A stretch of 61,645 nucleotides of DNA from Pedobacter sp. L105 (GTDB taxonomy: Bacteria > Bacteroidota > Bacteroidia > Sphingobacteriales > Sphingobacteriaceae): NCBI RefSeq assembly GCF_009765875.1, contig NZ_LMUP01000011.1, positions 1-61,645 on the forward strand, in the 5' to 3' direction. Every line of letters begins with the position of its first letter. Positions within the stretch are counted from its first letter, which is position 1. A program made the position numbers and the translations under genes. The notes below the pieces were generated by a model. It was not told where the DNA came from, did not search any database, and saw only the letters and a list, made by a program, of their open reading frames with translations. Below are positions 36,835 through 44,227 of this stretch, piece by piece.

Positions 36835-37188
36835 TTGTTTAAAGTGAAAAACGGGGATTTCAAGAAACACAGAGGAGAATATTTAAACGGGATTGTTCGT
36901 AAGAAAGGTATAAAAATCACAATACTGGTTAGGGCAGCAGGTTTTGACAGATCCAGTTATTATAACCATATCAAAGATCCCACTCTTCCCGATTCGGTAT
37001 TAGACAAATATGGCAAAGTATTGGATTATGATTTTCTCGCTTTGAACGACAACCCGTCAGACAAGCATGAGAATGAACCTGAACCTACTGATTTTGAAGG
37101 TATGAAAAGAAGCCGGGATATGTGGAGAGATAAATATTTTGCGATCAAAGAGGTTCACCTGCAATCCATTAAAAACAATAATAAATAA
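36835..37188 (+). CDS. Small HTH DNA-binding protein, XRE-like
   Basis: The product of about 117 residues has a helix-turn-helix-like segment at residues 15-65 (LNGIVRKKGIKITILVRAAG, then FDRSSYYNHIKDP), like the compact DNA-binding domains of cI/XRE regulators, and a charged helical C-terminus (about 85-117) that may mediate oligomerisation. The first possible start is TTG at 36835; GTG at 36844 is an alternative, and there is no ATG. The upstream 100 bp contain four TGTAGAAT-type sites, so it is probably autoregulated. There is no operon partner. Targets are unknown. Confidence 0.6.
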   Translation: MFKVKNGDFKKHRGEYLNGIVRKKGIKITILVRAAGFDRSSYYNHIKDPTLPDSVLDKYGKVLDYDFLALNDNPSDKHENEPEPTDFEGMKRSRDMWRDKYFAIKEVHLQSIKNNNK

Positions 37189-37201
37189 TCATAACTGCAG
37201 A

Positions 37202-37717
37202 TCAGGAAGATTCTTTTTTAGCTGCCGGGTTAATAAAATTGATTGCTATCTGCGTTAGATAAGCATCTGCATTTTTTTCTTCTGCCAGGCATCTTTCCAG
37301 TAATACCTGGGCACTATCGTCACCTATTTCGCCAAGCAAAGAAATCAAACTTCCGTAACTGGCAATTTTATAATGTACAATCAGCTGAACAGCATAAATG
37401 ATAGCAGCATCCCGCAATGCGGTGCCGGTTTCCACTGTTTTCACAATCTCAGCAGATTTATCAGTCAGGATCTCGATCACTTTACATTTACCTTCGCCAG
37501 GCTGCCTTTTGAGTAATTTAAACACCAGATCCAGACGCTCTTTATGTATCTCTGCTTCATGAGACTGAGCTACTAAAGCACTTTGTAATTCCTCTGTATA
37601 ACCAGCAATGGACAAAGCTGCTGCACATTTAATAAATTTCTTTTCTGCACTATACAAATCCTGCAAACACTGTATAAAGAAATTCAGTAACCCCCGTTCT
37701 TTCAATTGATCTGTCAT
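37202..37717 (-). CDS. DUF892/YciE-YciF ferritin-like protein
   Basis: The 171-residue helical protein matches the YciE/YciF (DUF892) ferritin-like family: FIQCLQDLYSAEKKFIKCAA at the start, SHEAEIHKERLDLVF near residue 57, AAIIYAVQLIVHYKIASYGS near 110, and LERCLAEEKNADAYLTQIA near 145. These put Glu and His residues on four helices at positions where ferritin-like proteins bind a di-iron centre. The family is induced by general and osmotic stress in enterics, with unknown chemistry. The length is typical. The gene is convergent with the HTH gene, 13 bp away. Confidence 0.9.
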   Translation of the reverse strand: MTDQLKERGLLNFFIQCLQDLYSAEKKFIKCAAALSIAGYTEELQSALVAQSHEAEIHKERLDLVFKLLKRQPGEGKCKVIEILTDKSAEIVKTVETGTALRDAAIIYAVQLIVHYKIASYGSLISLLGEIGDDSAQVLLERCLAEEKNADAYLTQIAINFINPAAKKESS

Positions 37718-37815
37718 GATGATGATCTTAGTGACAAAATGAACCCTGCCCTTTAATCTGGCTTCCTTAAAACAATTGAAAAAGATAAAAGTTTATATAA
37801 TTCAATTTAGAGTTA

Positions 37816-37823
37816 TAGCTTTG
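37816..37823 (+). promoter_or_regulatory. -7 element for the two-gene unknown operon
   Basis: TAGCTTTG matches TAnnTTTG exactly, 19 bp upstream of the first ATG at 37843, giving a leader of about 13 nt. Confidence 0.6.
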
Positions 37824-37842
37824 GAAATATTATAAAATCATT

Positions 37843-38091
37843 ATGGCAGTATTACATAGGAAAGAAGAGAAAATTGAAGTTGTATTGAGTAAGCTTCCAA
37901 AAGATTATACCGACAAACAGTTTGTAGATACCTTTATACAGTTGTATTCAAAAGACTGGGGAAAGATTAAAGCAAACTATATCAAACAATCACAGGATAA
38001 AGCTCCCGGAACAGTGATCACGATGCCAAAACCAGAGATCTATTTAAAAGACATCCTGACTACCTACCTGGAGAATTTAAAAAGGGACTAA
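37843..38091 (+). CDS. Hypothetical protein, 82 aa, first of a gene pair
   Basis: I do not recognise this protein. It is 82 residues, charged, without signal peptide or membrane helix (MAVLHRKEEKIEVVLSKLPK at the start, then YTDKQFVDTFIQLYSKDWGKI and a C-terminal helix). It looks like a compact alpha-helical cytoplasmic protein. It has its own -7 element, stops 6 bp before the next small gene, and the pair ends in a terminator, so it is a genuine small operon of two unknown genes. Confidence 0.7.
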   Translation: MAVLHRKEEKIEVVLSKLPKDYTDKQFVDTFIQLYSKDWGKIKANYIKQSQDKAPGTVITMPKPEIYLKDILTTYLENLKRD

Positions 38092-38097
38092 CCGGCT

Positions 38098-38328
38098 ATG
38101 AGTTATCATATCAGCAGATTCGAAGTAGAATTTAAAGGGAAAAATATCCCTGTAGCTATTCATGCGGTAACGGACGAAGATGGAACCAATCATATTGTAT
38201 CTATTGACGGCCACGAGAATTTTGAGATCAGACCAGATATAGCACTGAAGTGGAAAGCAGAAGCTAATACTAGTATCAACGACGATCTGCTGACGCTGAT
38301 CACAGAAAAATATGAAAGCAGTAAATAA
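38098..38328 (+). CDS. Hypothetical protein, 76 aa, second of a gene pair
   Basis: I do not recognise this protein. The 76 residues suggest a small alpha/beta fold: three strands (RFEVEFKGKNIPVAIHAV, NHIVSIDGHENFEI) followed by helices (NDDLLTLITEKYESS). There is no signal peptide, no cysteine and no metal motif. It begins 6 bp after the preceding gene, so the products are likely made together and may interact. The stop codon lies inside the left arm of the terminator hairpin. Confidence 0.7.
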   Translation: MSYHISRFEVEFKGKNIPVAIHAVTDEDGTNHIVSIDGHENFEIRPDIALKWKAEANTSINDDLLTLITEKYESSK

Positions 38329-38340
38329 CTTACTGCTTTC
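38314..38340. terminator. Terminator hairpin overlapping the stop codon
   Basis: A perfect 11-bp stem GAAAGCAGTAA / TTACTGCTTTC with a 5-nt loop, spanning the end of the 76-aa gene. It separates convergent transcription from the HAD gene. There is no long T-run. Confidence 0.65.
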
Positions 38341-38349
38341 AATAATCAT

Positions 38350-39015
38350 TTAAATCAATTCGTTATCTATTAAATATTGTTTAGCCACCTGGAAATTCAG
38401 GAATATCTGATCAGCAGCTGCCAATTTCAAATGGTCTTCTTCATTTCCCTGGATAGCAAAGCAGGTTAGGCCTGCAGCTTTTGCCGCGCGTAAACCATTT
38501 AGCGTGTCTTCAAATACCAGACATTCTGATTTTTGCAATCCCAGTTTTTCTACAGCCAGGTTATAAGATTCCGGATCAGGTTTACTGTTAACTACATCAC
38601 TGCGGGTAATTAACAGGCTGAAATATTTTGTCAGACCGTTTTTCTTAAACATTTCATCAACATCAGGTCTTTTACTCGCTGTAACCAGCGCCATTGTGAC
38701 CCCTTTGCTCAAAAAGAAATCAAGTGTATCCTGTACATGGGGCATCAGCTCAATAATACTGGTCTTTAACCGTTCTACAGTAAGGTCTTCCTTACGGGAA
38801 ATCAACAATTCAATAGGAGATTCAATTTCATAGAGTTCTTTTAGTCTTACTGCATTACCAGGTAATGGAATACCCGCGTAATTTTTCAGGAAGTCTTCAT
38901 ATTCTAACCGAACATTAGATTCTGCCAATAATTCATTCCATGTATTCCAATGAAAGTGTTCAGAGTCAACAAGGGTACCATCAAGATCGAAGAGTAGTGC
39001 TTTAAATTTTGCCAT
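38350..39015 (-). CDS. HAD-superfamily phosphatase/phosphoglucomutase-like
   Basis: The 221-residue protein is a HAD subfamily IA hydrolase. Motif I is LLFDLDGTLVDSEHFH (nucleophile and acid/base Asp near residues 10-12), the helical cap covers about 18-85, motif II is Thr in MALVTASKRPD, the motif III Lys is in NSKPDPESY, and motif IV is ECLVFEDTLNGLRAAKAAG. These enzymes act on sugar phosphates or similar small substrates; beta-phosphoglucomutase-like members have the same layout. A TATATTTG -7 element lies only 6 bp upstream of the ATG, so the mRNA is probably leaderless. Substrate unknown. Confidence 0.92.
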   Translation of the reverse strand: MAKFKALLFDLDGTLVDSEHFHWNTWNELLAESNVRLEYEDFLKNYAGIPLPGNAVRLKELYEIESPIELLISRKEDLTVERLKTSIIELMPHVQDTLDFFLSKGVTMALVTASKRPDVDEMFKKNGLTKYFSLLITRSDVVNSKPDPESYNLAVEKLGLQKSECLVFEDTLNGLRAAKAAGLTCFAIQGNEEDHLKLAAADQIFLNFQVAKQYLIDNELI

Positions 39016-39020
39016 CTGAC

Positions 39021-39028
39021 CAAATATA
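39021..39028 (-). promoter_or_regulatory. -7 element for HAD gene, leaderless arrangement
   Basis: Minus-strand TATATTTG matches TAnnTTTG. Only 5 bp separate it from the ATG at 39015, so transcription would start at or next to the start codon. Confidence 0.6.
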
Positions 39029-39032
39029 AAAA

Positions 39033-39054
39033 AAATGAGGGATGACCCTCATTT
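39033..39054 (-). terminator. Terminator of the hydrolase gene
   Basis: A perfect 9-bp stem AAATGAGGG / CCCTCATTT with loop of 4. On the minus strand it is followed by a run of eight Ts that leads straight into the HAD gene's -7 element. Confidence 0.8.
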
Positions 39055-39111
39055 CAATTTGACATTTTACACATTATTGATGTTTTTATCAGAAAATAGC
39101 CAATTTAAGTA

Positions 39112-40425
39112 TTATTTAGTATTAATCCATGCCACTATATCATTAATCAGGGTCTCGGAAACACTTGATGCATTCTGATACTGACTGGTAGTACCTTTTT
39201 CTACCTGAGAGCTTAATAAATAGTTCAGATCGGGATATAATTTAAGGGTCGCATTACTTTTTTTGCCCAAAGCTTCATTCCATGCCGCATAATCTGCAGG
39301 ATAAGTTTGAAAATCATTTCCCCCCTGGATGATCAGGATACGCTTGTTTAATTTCCTGGCAGCTTCAACCTGGTTGTACTGGTTGATATCGATCCAGTAA
39401 GATGCCGGCATACCAAAGATCGTAGAATCCGGTTTCATTGTTCCCGCTTTGGTGATCCTGGTTCTTTCCAGTTCGGCCAGTATCATATCATAACGCTTTT
39501 TACCAGCCTGAGTGGTATCTTTTGCCGCATCAAACATATATTTATTCTGGTCTACCCATACATCGGTAAATTTCCTTCCTGGAGATTCTGCCAGGATAAT
39601 CCCTTTCAGCTCCGGAGTAAGCGCAGCGATTTTCGGTGCAAGCATCCCTCCTATACCATGCCCCAGCAGGTAGATCTGTTTTTTATCTATTCCCGGAATA
39701 GTTGCCGCTAAAGCTACAGCAGCTACAGCATCATCCGTTACTTCTTCTTTTACTGTAAATGCCCCATTAAATTCACCAGAGTAGATCGTGGTTCTTTTTA
39801 CATAACGGATACTGGCTATTCCTTTTGCCGCCAGACCTGCTGCCAGGTCTTTAAATGGCTTATTCGGGCCAACGGTTTCATCCATATCGTTCGGTCCTGA
39901 ACCATGAACCAGTACCACTATCGGGAAGTTGGTAACTTTTTTCGGAGTGGTGAGCACCCCTACCAACACATGGCCGGCAGTTTTAACATAAATCTCTTTT
40001 TGTGCATATAAAGTGGTATCTGCATAGGCAGGGTTTAAGTATACACTGGAAACCGATCGTGGCTTCAGGAAAAAACCGACTACTTTTTCAGCTTTATTAT
40101 AAGCCATGATGAACGACTGGCTGTCTTTCGCAAATTTCGCATCTACCGTAACTACATAAAATTCGCCTTCTGCTTTTCCCTGTGTTGCTGCTGCTGAATC
40201 ATATTTTCCATATCTCGTATCCAGCTCGCCCCACAGTTTCTCCAAATCTGCAACTGATACTTTAGCTTGCAGGTTGGCATCAAAAGCATCATGTGCTTCT
40301 GTAAACTTATGCTGTTGCATCAAGTCAAAAAAATCATCTGAGCGTTTAAACAAATTGAACATACCTTGTGAAAATGAGGCAGTGGTAATGAATAGTGCCA
40401 GAATAACTAACGTAATTTTCTTCAT
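39112..40425 (-). CDS. Exported alpha/beta hydrolase, nucleophile Ser replaced by Gly
   Basis: The 437-residue protein has a signal peptide (MKKITLVILALFITTASFSQ), a DUF3887-like N-terminal domain (about 28-125) and an alpha/beta hydrolase domain (about 140-437) with the oxyanion-side VVLVHGSGPNDMD and a helical cap. The nucleophile elbow, normally GHSxGG, reads LLGHGIGGMLAP, so Ser257 is Gly (codon GGT, one step from AGT). Later His is not easily placed. Related proteins are annotated as esterases or peptidases. Loss of the Ser suggests an inactive or repurposed protein. A TATATTTG -7 element lies upstream at 40449-40456 and a terminator follows. Confidence 0.85.
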   Translation of the reverse strand: MKKITLVILALFITTASFSQGMFNLFKRSDDFFDLMQQHKFTEAHDAFDANLQAKVSVADLEKLWGELDTRYGKYDSAAATQGKAEGEFYVVTVDAKFAKDSQSFIMAYNKAEKVVGFFLKPRSVSSVYLNPAYADTTLYAQKEIYVKTAGHVLVGVLTTPKKVTNFPIVVLVHGSGPNDMDETVGPNKPFKDLAAGLAAKGIASIRYVKRTTIYSGEFNGAFTVKEEVTDDAVAAVALAATIPGIDKKQIYLLGHGIGGMLAPKIAALTPELKGIILAESPGRKFTDVWVDQNKYMFDAAKDTTQAGKKRYDMILAELERTRITKAGTMKPDSTIFGMPASYWIDINQYNQVEAARKLNKRILIIQGGNDFQTYPADYAAWNEALGKKSNATLKLYPDLNYLLSSQVEKGTTSQYQNASSVSETLINDIVAWINTK

Positions 40426-40448
40426 GTGATTAATATCGCTTTGTAGGC

Positions 40449-40456
40449 CAAATATA
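40449..40456 (-). promoter_or_regulatory. -7 element for the hydrolase gene
   Basis: Minus-strand TATATTTG matches TAnnTTTG, 23 bp upstream of the ATG at 40425. Confidence 0.6.
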
Positions 40457-40567
40457 ATATTAAATCATAGATATAGGATTGTTAAAAAAATTGCATTACT
40501 TTCGACACATAAACAAATATCGTCGATAAGTTAAATCAAGTATATATTCACATTAAAACCCGTTATT

Positions 40568-40876
40568 ATGCAGTGGTATCATTATTTTGCAGGCTTTTGG
40601 GCCGGAAGCTTTTTTGGAAACTTTATCCCTCATTTTGTGAAGGGAATCTCAGGCGATGCCTTCCCCACTCCTTTTGCAAAACCTCCCGGTAAAGGCCTGT
40701 CCTCTCCAATCGTCAATGTCTGCTGGGCACTGTTTAATTTAGTAATAGCTTATATACTTTTTAAAAGAGGTAAGGTTTCTACTGAAGATAACCTTTCCAT
40801 ATTTATATTTTTTGTCGGATTTGTCTGCATCAGTATAATGGGTGCTATGAATTTTGTCAATAAGGACAAAGTTTAA
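40568..40876 (+). CDS. Small membrane protein, 102 aa
   Basis: The 102-residue protein has about three hydrophobic helices: YHYFAGFWAGSFFGNFIPHF at 4-23, VCWALFNLVIAYILF near 51-65, and LSIFIFFVGFVCISIMGAMN near 76-95. Loop residues include GISGDAFPTPFAKPPGKGLS. The family occurs in Bacteroidota as an uncharacterised membrane protein; I do not know a function. A terminator follows directly, so it is a single-gene unit. TACTTTCG, a near match to the -7 consensus, lies upstream near 40499. Confidence 0.75.
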   Translation: MQWYHYFAGFWAGSFFGNFIPHFVKGISGDAFPTPFAKPPGKGLSSPIVNVCWALFNLVIAYILFKRGKVSTEDNLSIFIFFVGFVCISIMGAMNFVNKDKV

Positions 40877-40881
40877 TTTAT

Positions 40882-40925
40882 AAAGCCGGGGCAGGAGATT
40901 TATTCAAAACCCACTCCGGCTTTTT
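40882..40925 (+). terminator. Intrinsic terminator of the small membrane protein gene
   Basis: Stem AAAGCCGG (40882-40889) with CCGGCTTT (40916-40923), followed by a T-run on the plus strand. Confidence 0.75.
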
Positions 40926-41064
40926 ATATAGCTATGGTGATTACACTTAAACTTGAAGAAAATCCAGTACTTTCTCCGCATGTGCATCCCCATTTAAAAA
41001 GTTTACCGTTCTGATCTTTCAAGTTAAATGAGGGTATCTTGTCCCCTATCTGTAGAGTTTTCAT
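40924..41064 (-). pseudogene. Peroxiredoxin N-terminal remnant
   Basis: From the ATG at 41064 the minus strand encodes MKTLQIGDKIPSFNLKDQNG followed by KLFK, which matches the start of AhpC/TSA peroxiredoxins of the Bcp type (usually GDKAPDFTLKDQDG). After residue 24 the family similarity ends and the frame stops after 46 codons, long before the peroxidatic Cys region. The stop overlaps the upstream terminator. It is probably a deletion remnant; a genuine 46-residue protein is less likely. Confidence 0.5.
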
Positions 41065-41127
41065 GTTTGCTGTCTTTAAATTATTTGTTTGAAAATTCAA
41101 ATCTAAGGAGACGACAATGGGATCATA

Positions 41128-41817
41128 TTAACCCAGGTTAAAATCATCTTTTTTAAGTAGCTTTCTTAAAGTAGCGAGATGCGCAAACAAAGCAATAGGT
41201 ACAATACAACTGGGAAGCCAGATAAAAGGAAAATAAAAAAGCGCAATACTGGGCTGGTCAAATCCAAATTGCTGAAAAGAAAAAGGTGCGGATAAGAGTG
41301 CTGTGATAACGATATTGCCCAGAAGTAACAAACAAAGTATATTCCAGCCTATCAGCACACCTCTCTGAAGAGAATTTTTAACGTACCCAAAATAATAAAC
41401 GAATGGCGCCGTAATCCCGCAGAAAATGTCAAAATTCCTTCCTTCAAATGTCATCACCAGCGGTACCGTTTTATGCAGAAACAACCAGTACAAGGTAAGT
41501 TCTACCGGTATCCTGACGACGTGAAGCAAGGTTAACATCTTTATATCCAGCGGATCAATAAAGACCTTTCCTTTTTTTGTAAAAAACAAAGTCGCGATAA
41601 GGAATATTGGCGGCAACAGCAGTAAAGCAAACCTTGGAGGTGATCCTGTGGTTACTGTGTAAAATCCCGAAAGGCTAACAACAGATTGCAGGAGCAGCCA
41701 GATGGTTATCAGGGTGATTAAGAATCTTGAATAGTTACTGGCTTTGTATATTAATAGAATGATCAAAGCAGTACTTAGCGTAAACACAATGCTGATATAA
41801 GAGGGTAAATGTTCCAT
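41128..41817 (-). CDS. Polytopic membrane protein of unknown function
   Basis: About 229 residues with some seven hydrophobic helices: IVFTLSTALIILLIYKAS, FLITLITIWLLLQSVVSLSG, FALLLLPPIFLIATLFFTKK, LDIKMLTLLHVVRIPVELTL, ITAPFVYYFGYV, LIGWNILCLLLLGNIVITAL and FYFPFIWLPSCIVPIALFAH. The pattern RIPVELTLYWLF and WLPSCIVP recurs in an uncharacterised Bacteroidota membrane family. The frame is open to 41844; MEHLPSYISIV at 41817 is the better start. It follows the Crp-family gene by 82 bp on the same strand, so that regulator may control it. Confidence 0.75.
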   Translation of the reverse strand: MEHLPSYISIVFTLSTALIILLIYKASNYSRFLITLITIWLLLQSVVSLSGFYTVTTGSPPRFALLLLPPIFLIATLFFTKKGKVFIDPLDIKMLTLLHVVRIPVELTLYWLFLHKTVPLVMTFEGRNFDIFCGITAPFVYYFGYVKNSLQRGVLIGWNILCLLLLGNIVITALLSAPFSFQQFGFDQPSIALFYFPFIWLPSCIVPIALFAHLATLRKLLKKDDFNLG

Positions 41818-41899
41818 TGTTCTATTGATTAATTTATAAAACAAAGGAAATGAAATATAGAGGGCAGCATCTTGCCAAATGACAAGAAATAAAAACCTG

Positions 41900-42481
41900 C
41901 TATTTTTTTAGAATTTCCTTTCTTATTCTGCTCAGGGAAGTATCGGTGATCCCAAGATAAGAAGCAATATTTTTTAAGGGGGCAAACTGAAAAATCTGCG
42001 GATTGGTTTTAAGCAGATTTTCATACCGCTCTTCTGCTGTTTCTGTAATCATATACAGCATCCTCCCTTTTAGATCTGCATAACCTTTAACCAGCACGGC
42101 CCTGCCAAACTCCCTGAACTCCGGTAAGGTGTGAAAAAGATTATTCAGCTCCTCAAAACTAATATATAACCCTTCACAATCTGTCAGTGCCTGTATGTTT
42201 TCTTTCGACCTTGTGCGGTTAAAAAAGGAGTTTACTTCAAATACCATTTGTCCCTGCGAACAGAAGTTCGTAGTTACCTCACTTCCCTCCGTATCGTGGG
42301 CAAATGCGCGCATGTACCCTTTCTCAAGAAACAGGTATTCATTGCATATTTTATCCTCTTCCAGATGAAGCTGGTTTTTTGGGATCACCTTTTCGTGAAA
42401 CTGCCCGGCAATTTTCACGGCAGTGTGAAAAGACACCAGGCTTGTATTTTGAAGAAATCTGACTAAGTTTTCTTTATTCAT
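41900..42481 (-). CDS. Crp/Fnr-family transcriptional regulator
   Basis: The 193-residue protein has a cyclic-nucleotide-binding-like domain (about 20-135; YLFLEKGYMRAFA, VFEVNSFFNR) and a short C-terminal winged helix region (PLKNIASYLGITDTSLSRIRKEIL). The phosphate-binding Arg-Ser of true cAMP receptors is not seen, and there are no Fnr cysteines, so ligand is unknown. This Bacteroidota subgroup often precedes genes for membrane proteins or oxidoreductases that it controls. The neighbour downstream is the polytopic membrane protein; the divergent neighbour is a DUF2625-like gene. Confidence 0.9.
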   Translation of the reverse strand: MNKENLVRFLQNTSLVSFHTAVKIAGQFHEKVIPKNQLHLEEDKICNEYLFLEKGYMRAFAHDTEGSEVTTNFCSQGQMVFEVNSFFNRTRSKENIQALTDCEGLYISFEELNNLFHTLPEFREFGRAVLVKGYADLKGRMLYMITETAEERYENLLKTNPQIFQFAPLKNIASYLGITDTSLSRIRKEILKK

Positions 42482-42523
42482 AACAACAGGCTAAAAGGAT
42501 AGTAATATAAGAAATTATCATTC

Positions 42524-42531
42524 TATCTTTG
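42524..42531 (+). promoter_or_regulatory. -7 element for the DUF2625-like gene
   Basis: TATCTTTG matches TAnnTTTG, 19 bp upstream of the ATG at 42551, between the divergent Crp-family gene and this gene. Confidence 0.6.
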
Positions 42532-42550
42532 AAAGATACATTACTCGTTT

Positions 42551-43318
42551 ATGAAAAGCGCTATTAAAACCCTCTCTGTACTTTTTTTAGTCTTACTTTC
42601 TTCCGGCACTTTTGCACAAAACAAAATGCAAAGCCTGGATGAACTGGTCAACAAAAAGGATCCGTCCTGGCCACTCATCAAAAAGTGGATCGATTCTGCA
42701 AAAAATAAAGTTGAAGTTCTCGAACTGGATTCTGCTAAAGCAAAAGAAGTATTATACAATACCCAGGTGTCTACCTACTCCACTTTGGGGGGCGTGATTT
42801 ATAATACCGGCGGTATGATGGTTGATAATGGCTGGGTCAGGATATTAGGCTCAGGAAGCACCAGGTTAAACCGTTCTGTATCAGAATGGAACAAGGGAAA
42901 ATCAATCCAGGAATACGGAGATAAACCTTTATTTCTTTTGGTTGCGGATGATGCCGTTGGCGGTTTTTTTGCCATTAATTATGGTGCATTTGGCAAGGAT
43001 ATCAAAAACATTTACTACCTCGCCCCAAATAGCTTAAATTGGGAACCCCTGGGTTTTGGTTATGGCGAATTTATTCTTTTCTGTTTTGACAGTGACCTTT
43101 CTTCCTTTTATAAAGGCTTAAGATGGTCAACATGGAACCAGTTTATTGCAAACCTCGACGGAAGTAAATCTTATAGTTTCCGCCCCTATTTATGGACAGC
43201 AGAAGGTGCAGATATAGATAAATGTACAAGAAAACTCGTAAGCACTGAAGAGCTTTTTAAGTTTGACCTAATTAAACAAAAGGAATTGAGCGCAAAGACC
43301 ACCACCGAAGCTCAATAA
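42551..43318 (+). CDS. Exported DUF2625-like protein
   Basis: The 255-residue protein has a signal peptide (MKSAIKTLSVLFLVLLSSGTFA) and a mature part that follows the DUF2625 pattern: MQSLDELVNKKDPSWPLIKK, then STLGGVIYNTGGMMVDNGWVRILGSG, and FAINYGAFGKDIKNIYYLAP with FCFDSDLSSFYKGLRW. Cytoplasmic members exist in enterics; this one is exported. The biochemical role is unknown. It is convergent with the AraC-methyltransferase gene, only 5 bp apart, with no clear terminator between. Confidence 0.8.
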   Translation: MKSAIKTLSVLFLVLLSSGTFAQNKMQSLDELVNKKDPSWPLIKKWIDSAKNKVEVLELDSAKAKEVLYNTQVSTYSTLGGVIYNTGGMMVDNGWVRILGSGSTRLNRSVSEWNKGKSIQEYGDKPLFLLVADDAVGGFFAINYGAFGKDIKNIYYLAPNSLNWEPLGFGYGEFILFCFDSDLSSFYKGLRWSTWNQFIANLDGSKSYSFRPYLWTAEGADIDKCTRKLVSTEELFKFDLIKQKELSAKTTTEAQ

Positions 43319-43323
43319 ACAAT

Positions 43324-44178
43324 TTAAATAGCTGTGTGCTGCCGGGCTGCCTCCCAGCCGATGATAACATTTTTTCGCACGGTACCCCAATGATACTGCC
43401 CCAATTCGCCGGTAGCCTTAATTACCCTGTGACAGGGAATAAGAAAAGCAACAGGATTATTGCCTATTGCTGTACCTACTGCCCTTGATGCACCGGTATA
43501 ACCTGCGCTTTTTGCCAGGCTTGAATAAGTAGTTAACCCTCCTGAAGGCACTTTAAGCAAGGTTTCCCAAACTTTAATCTGGAAGGCCGTGCCTTTGAGG
43601 TGAAGTTTTATTTCGTCCAGATTACTCCAATCCTTTGAGAATATAAATAAGGCATTTTGCTGTATCTTGTCAACAATCTGAGTATAATGGGCATTAGGAA
43701 AAGAGGATGTGAGCTGCTCCAGTGCAACAGTCTCGCCTTCGTCTGCAAAAGCCATATGACAAATTCCTTTGGTTGTAGAGGCGACTAAAACCGTTCCGAA
43801 CGGGGTATTGGCAAATATATAGTTAATGGCAAGTGTTTCGCCTCCATTTTTAAATTCACCTGGCGTCATGCCTTCTACTTTAATAAACAGATCATGCAGT
43901 CGGCTGGTTCCTGATAGCCCTGTCTCGTAAGCCGTTTCAAACAGTGTCGCGCCAGTATTCTTTAAGATTTCTTTGGCATGTTCTACACTCAGGTATTGTA
44001 AAAACTGCTTTGGTGTAACTCCCGCCCAATGCTGAAACATGCGCTGAAAATGAAATGGGCTCAGATGAACATGTTCGGCTACATCTTCCAGTTTAGGCTG
44101 TGCCTTATAGTTTTCTTTAAAATAAGTGATCGCTGATGCAACCCTTTTATAATCTAACTCCTGCTGTGTTCCCATCAT
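43324..44178 (-). CDS. AraC-type regulator fused to O6-alkylguanine-DNA methyltransferase (Ada-like)
   Basis: The 284-residue protein joins an AraC helix-turn-helix (about 10-110; LEDVAEHVHLSPFHFQRMFQ) to a methyltransferase domain (about 120-284) whose acceptor Cys249 sits in FLIPCHRV. This is Ada without the N-terminal zinc domain that senses methyl phosphotriesters. It should repair O6-methylguanine by suicidal transfer and could still bind promoters. A separate gene in this block (44998-45276) encodes the missing zinc-domain-like part. It is 50 bp downstream of another methyltransferase gene on the same strand. Confidence 0.93.
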   Translation of the reverse strand: MMGTQQELDYKRVASAITYFKENYKAQPKLEDVAEHVHLSPFHFQRMFQHWAGVTPKQFLQYLSVEHAKEILKNTGATLFETAYETGLSGTSRLHDLFIKVEGMTPGEFKNGGETLAINYIFANTPFGTVLVASTTKGICHMAFADEGETVALEQLTSSFPNAHYTQIVDKIQQNALFIFSKDWSNLDEIKLHLKGTAFQIKVWETLLKVPSGGLTTYSSLAKSAGYTGASRAVGTAIGNNPVAFLIPCHRVIKATGELGQYHWGTVRKNVIIGWEAARQHTAI

Positions 44179-44227
44179 TTTTTAATTTGAGGATAATTTA
44201 TCCGTAGCAAAGCTGCTCTAAATGCTG

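Noticed and set aside
36629..36847. 72-codon frame upstream of the HTH gene
   Set aside because: It runs through the TGTAGAAT operator sites and has low-complexity composition.
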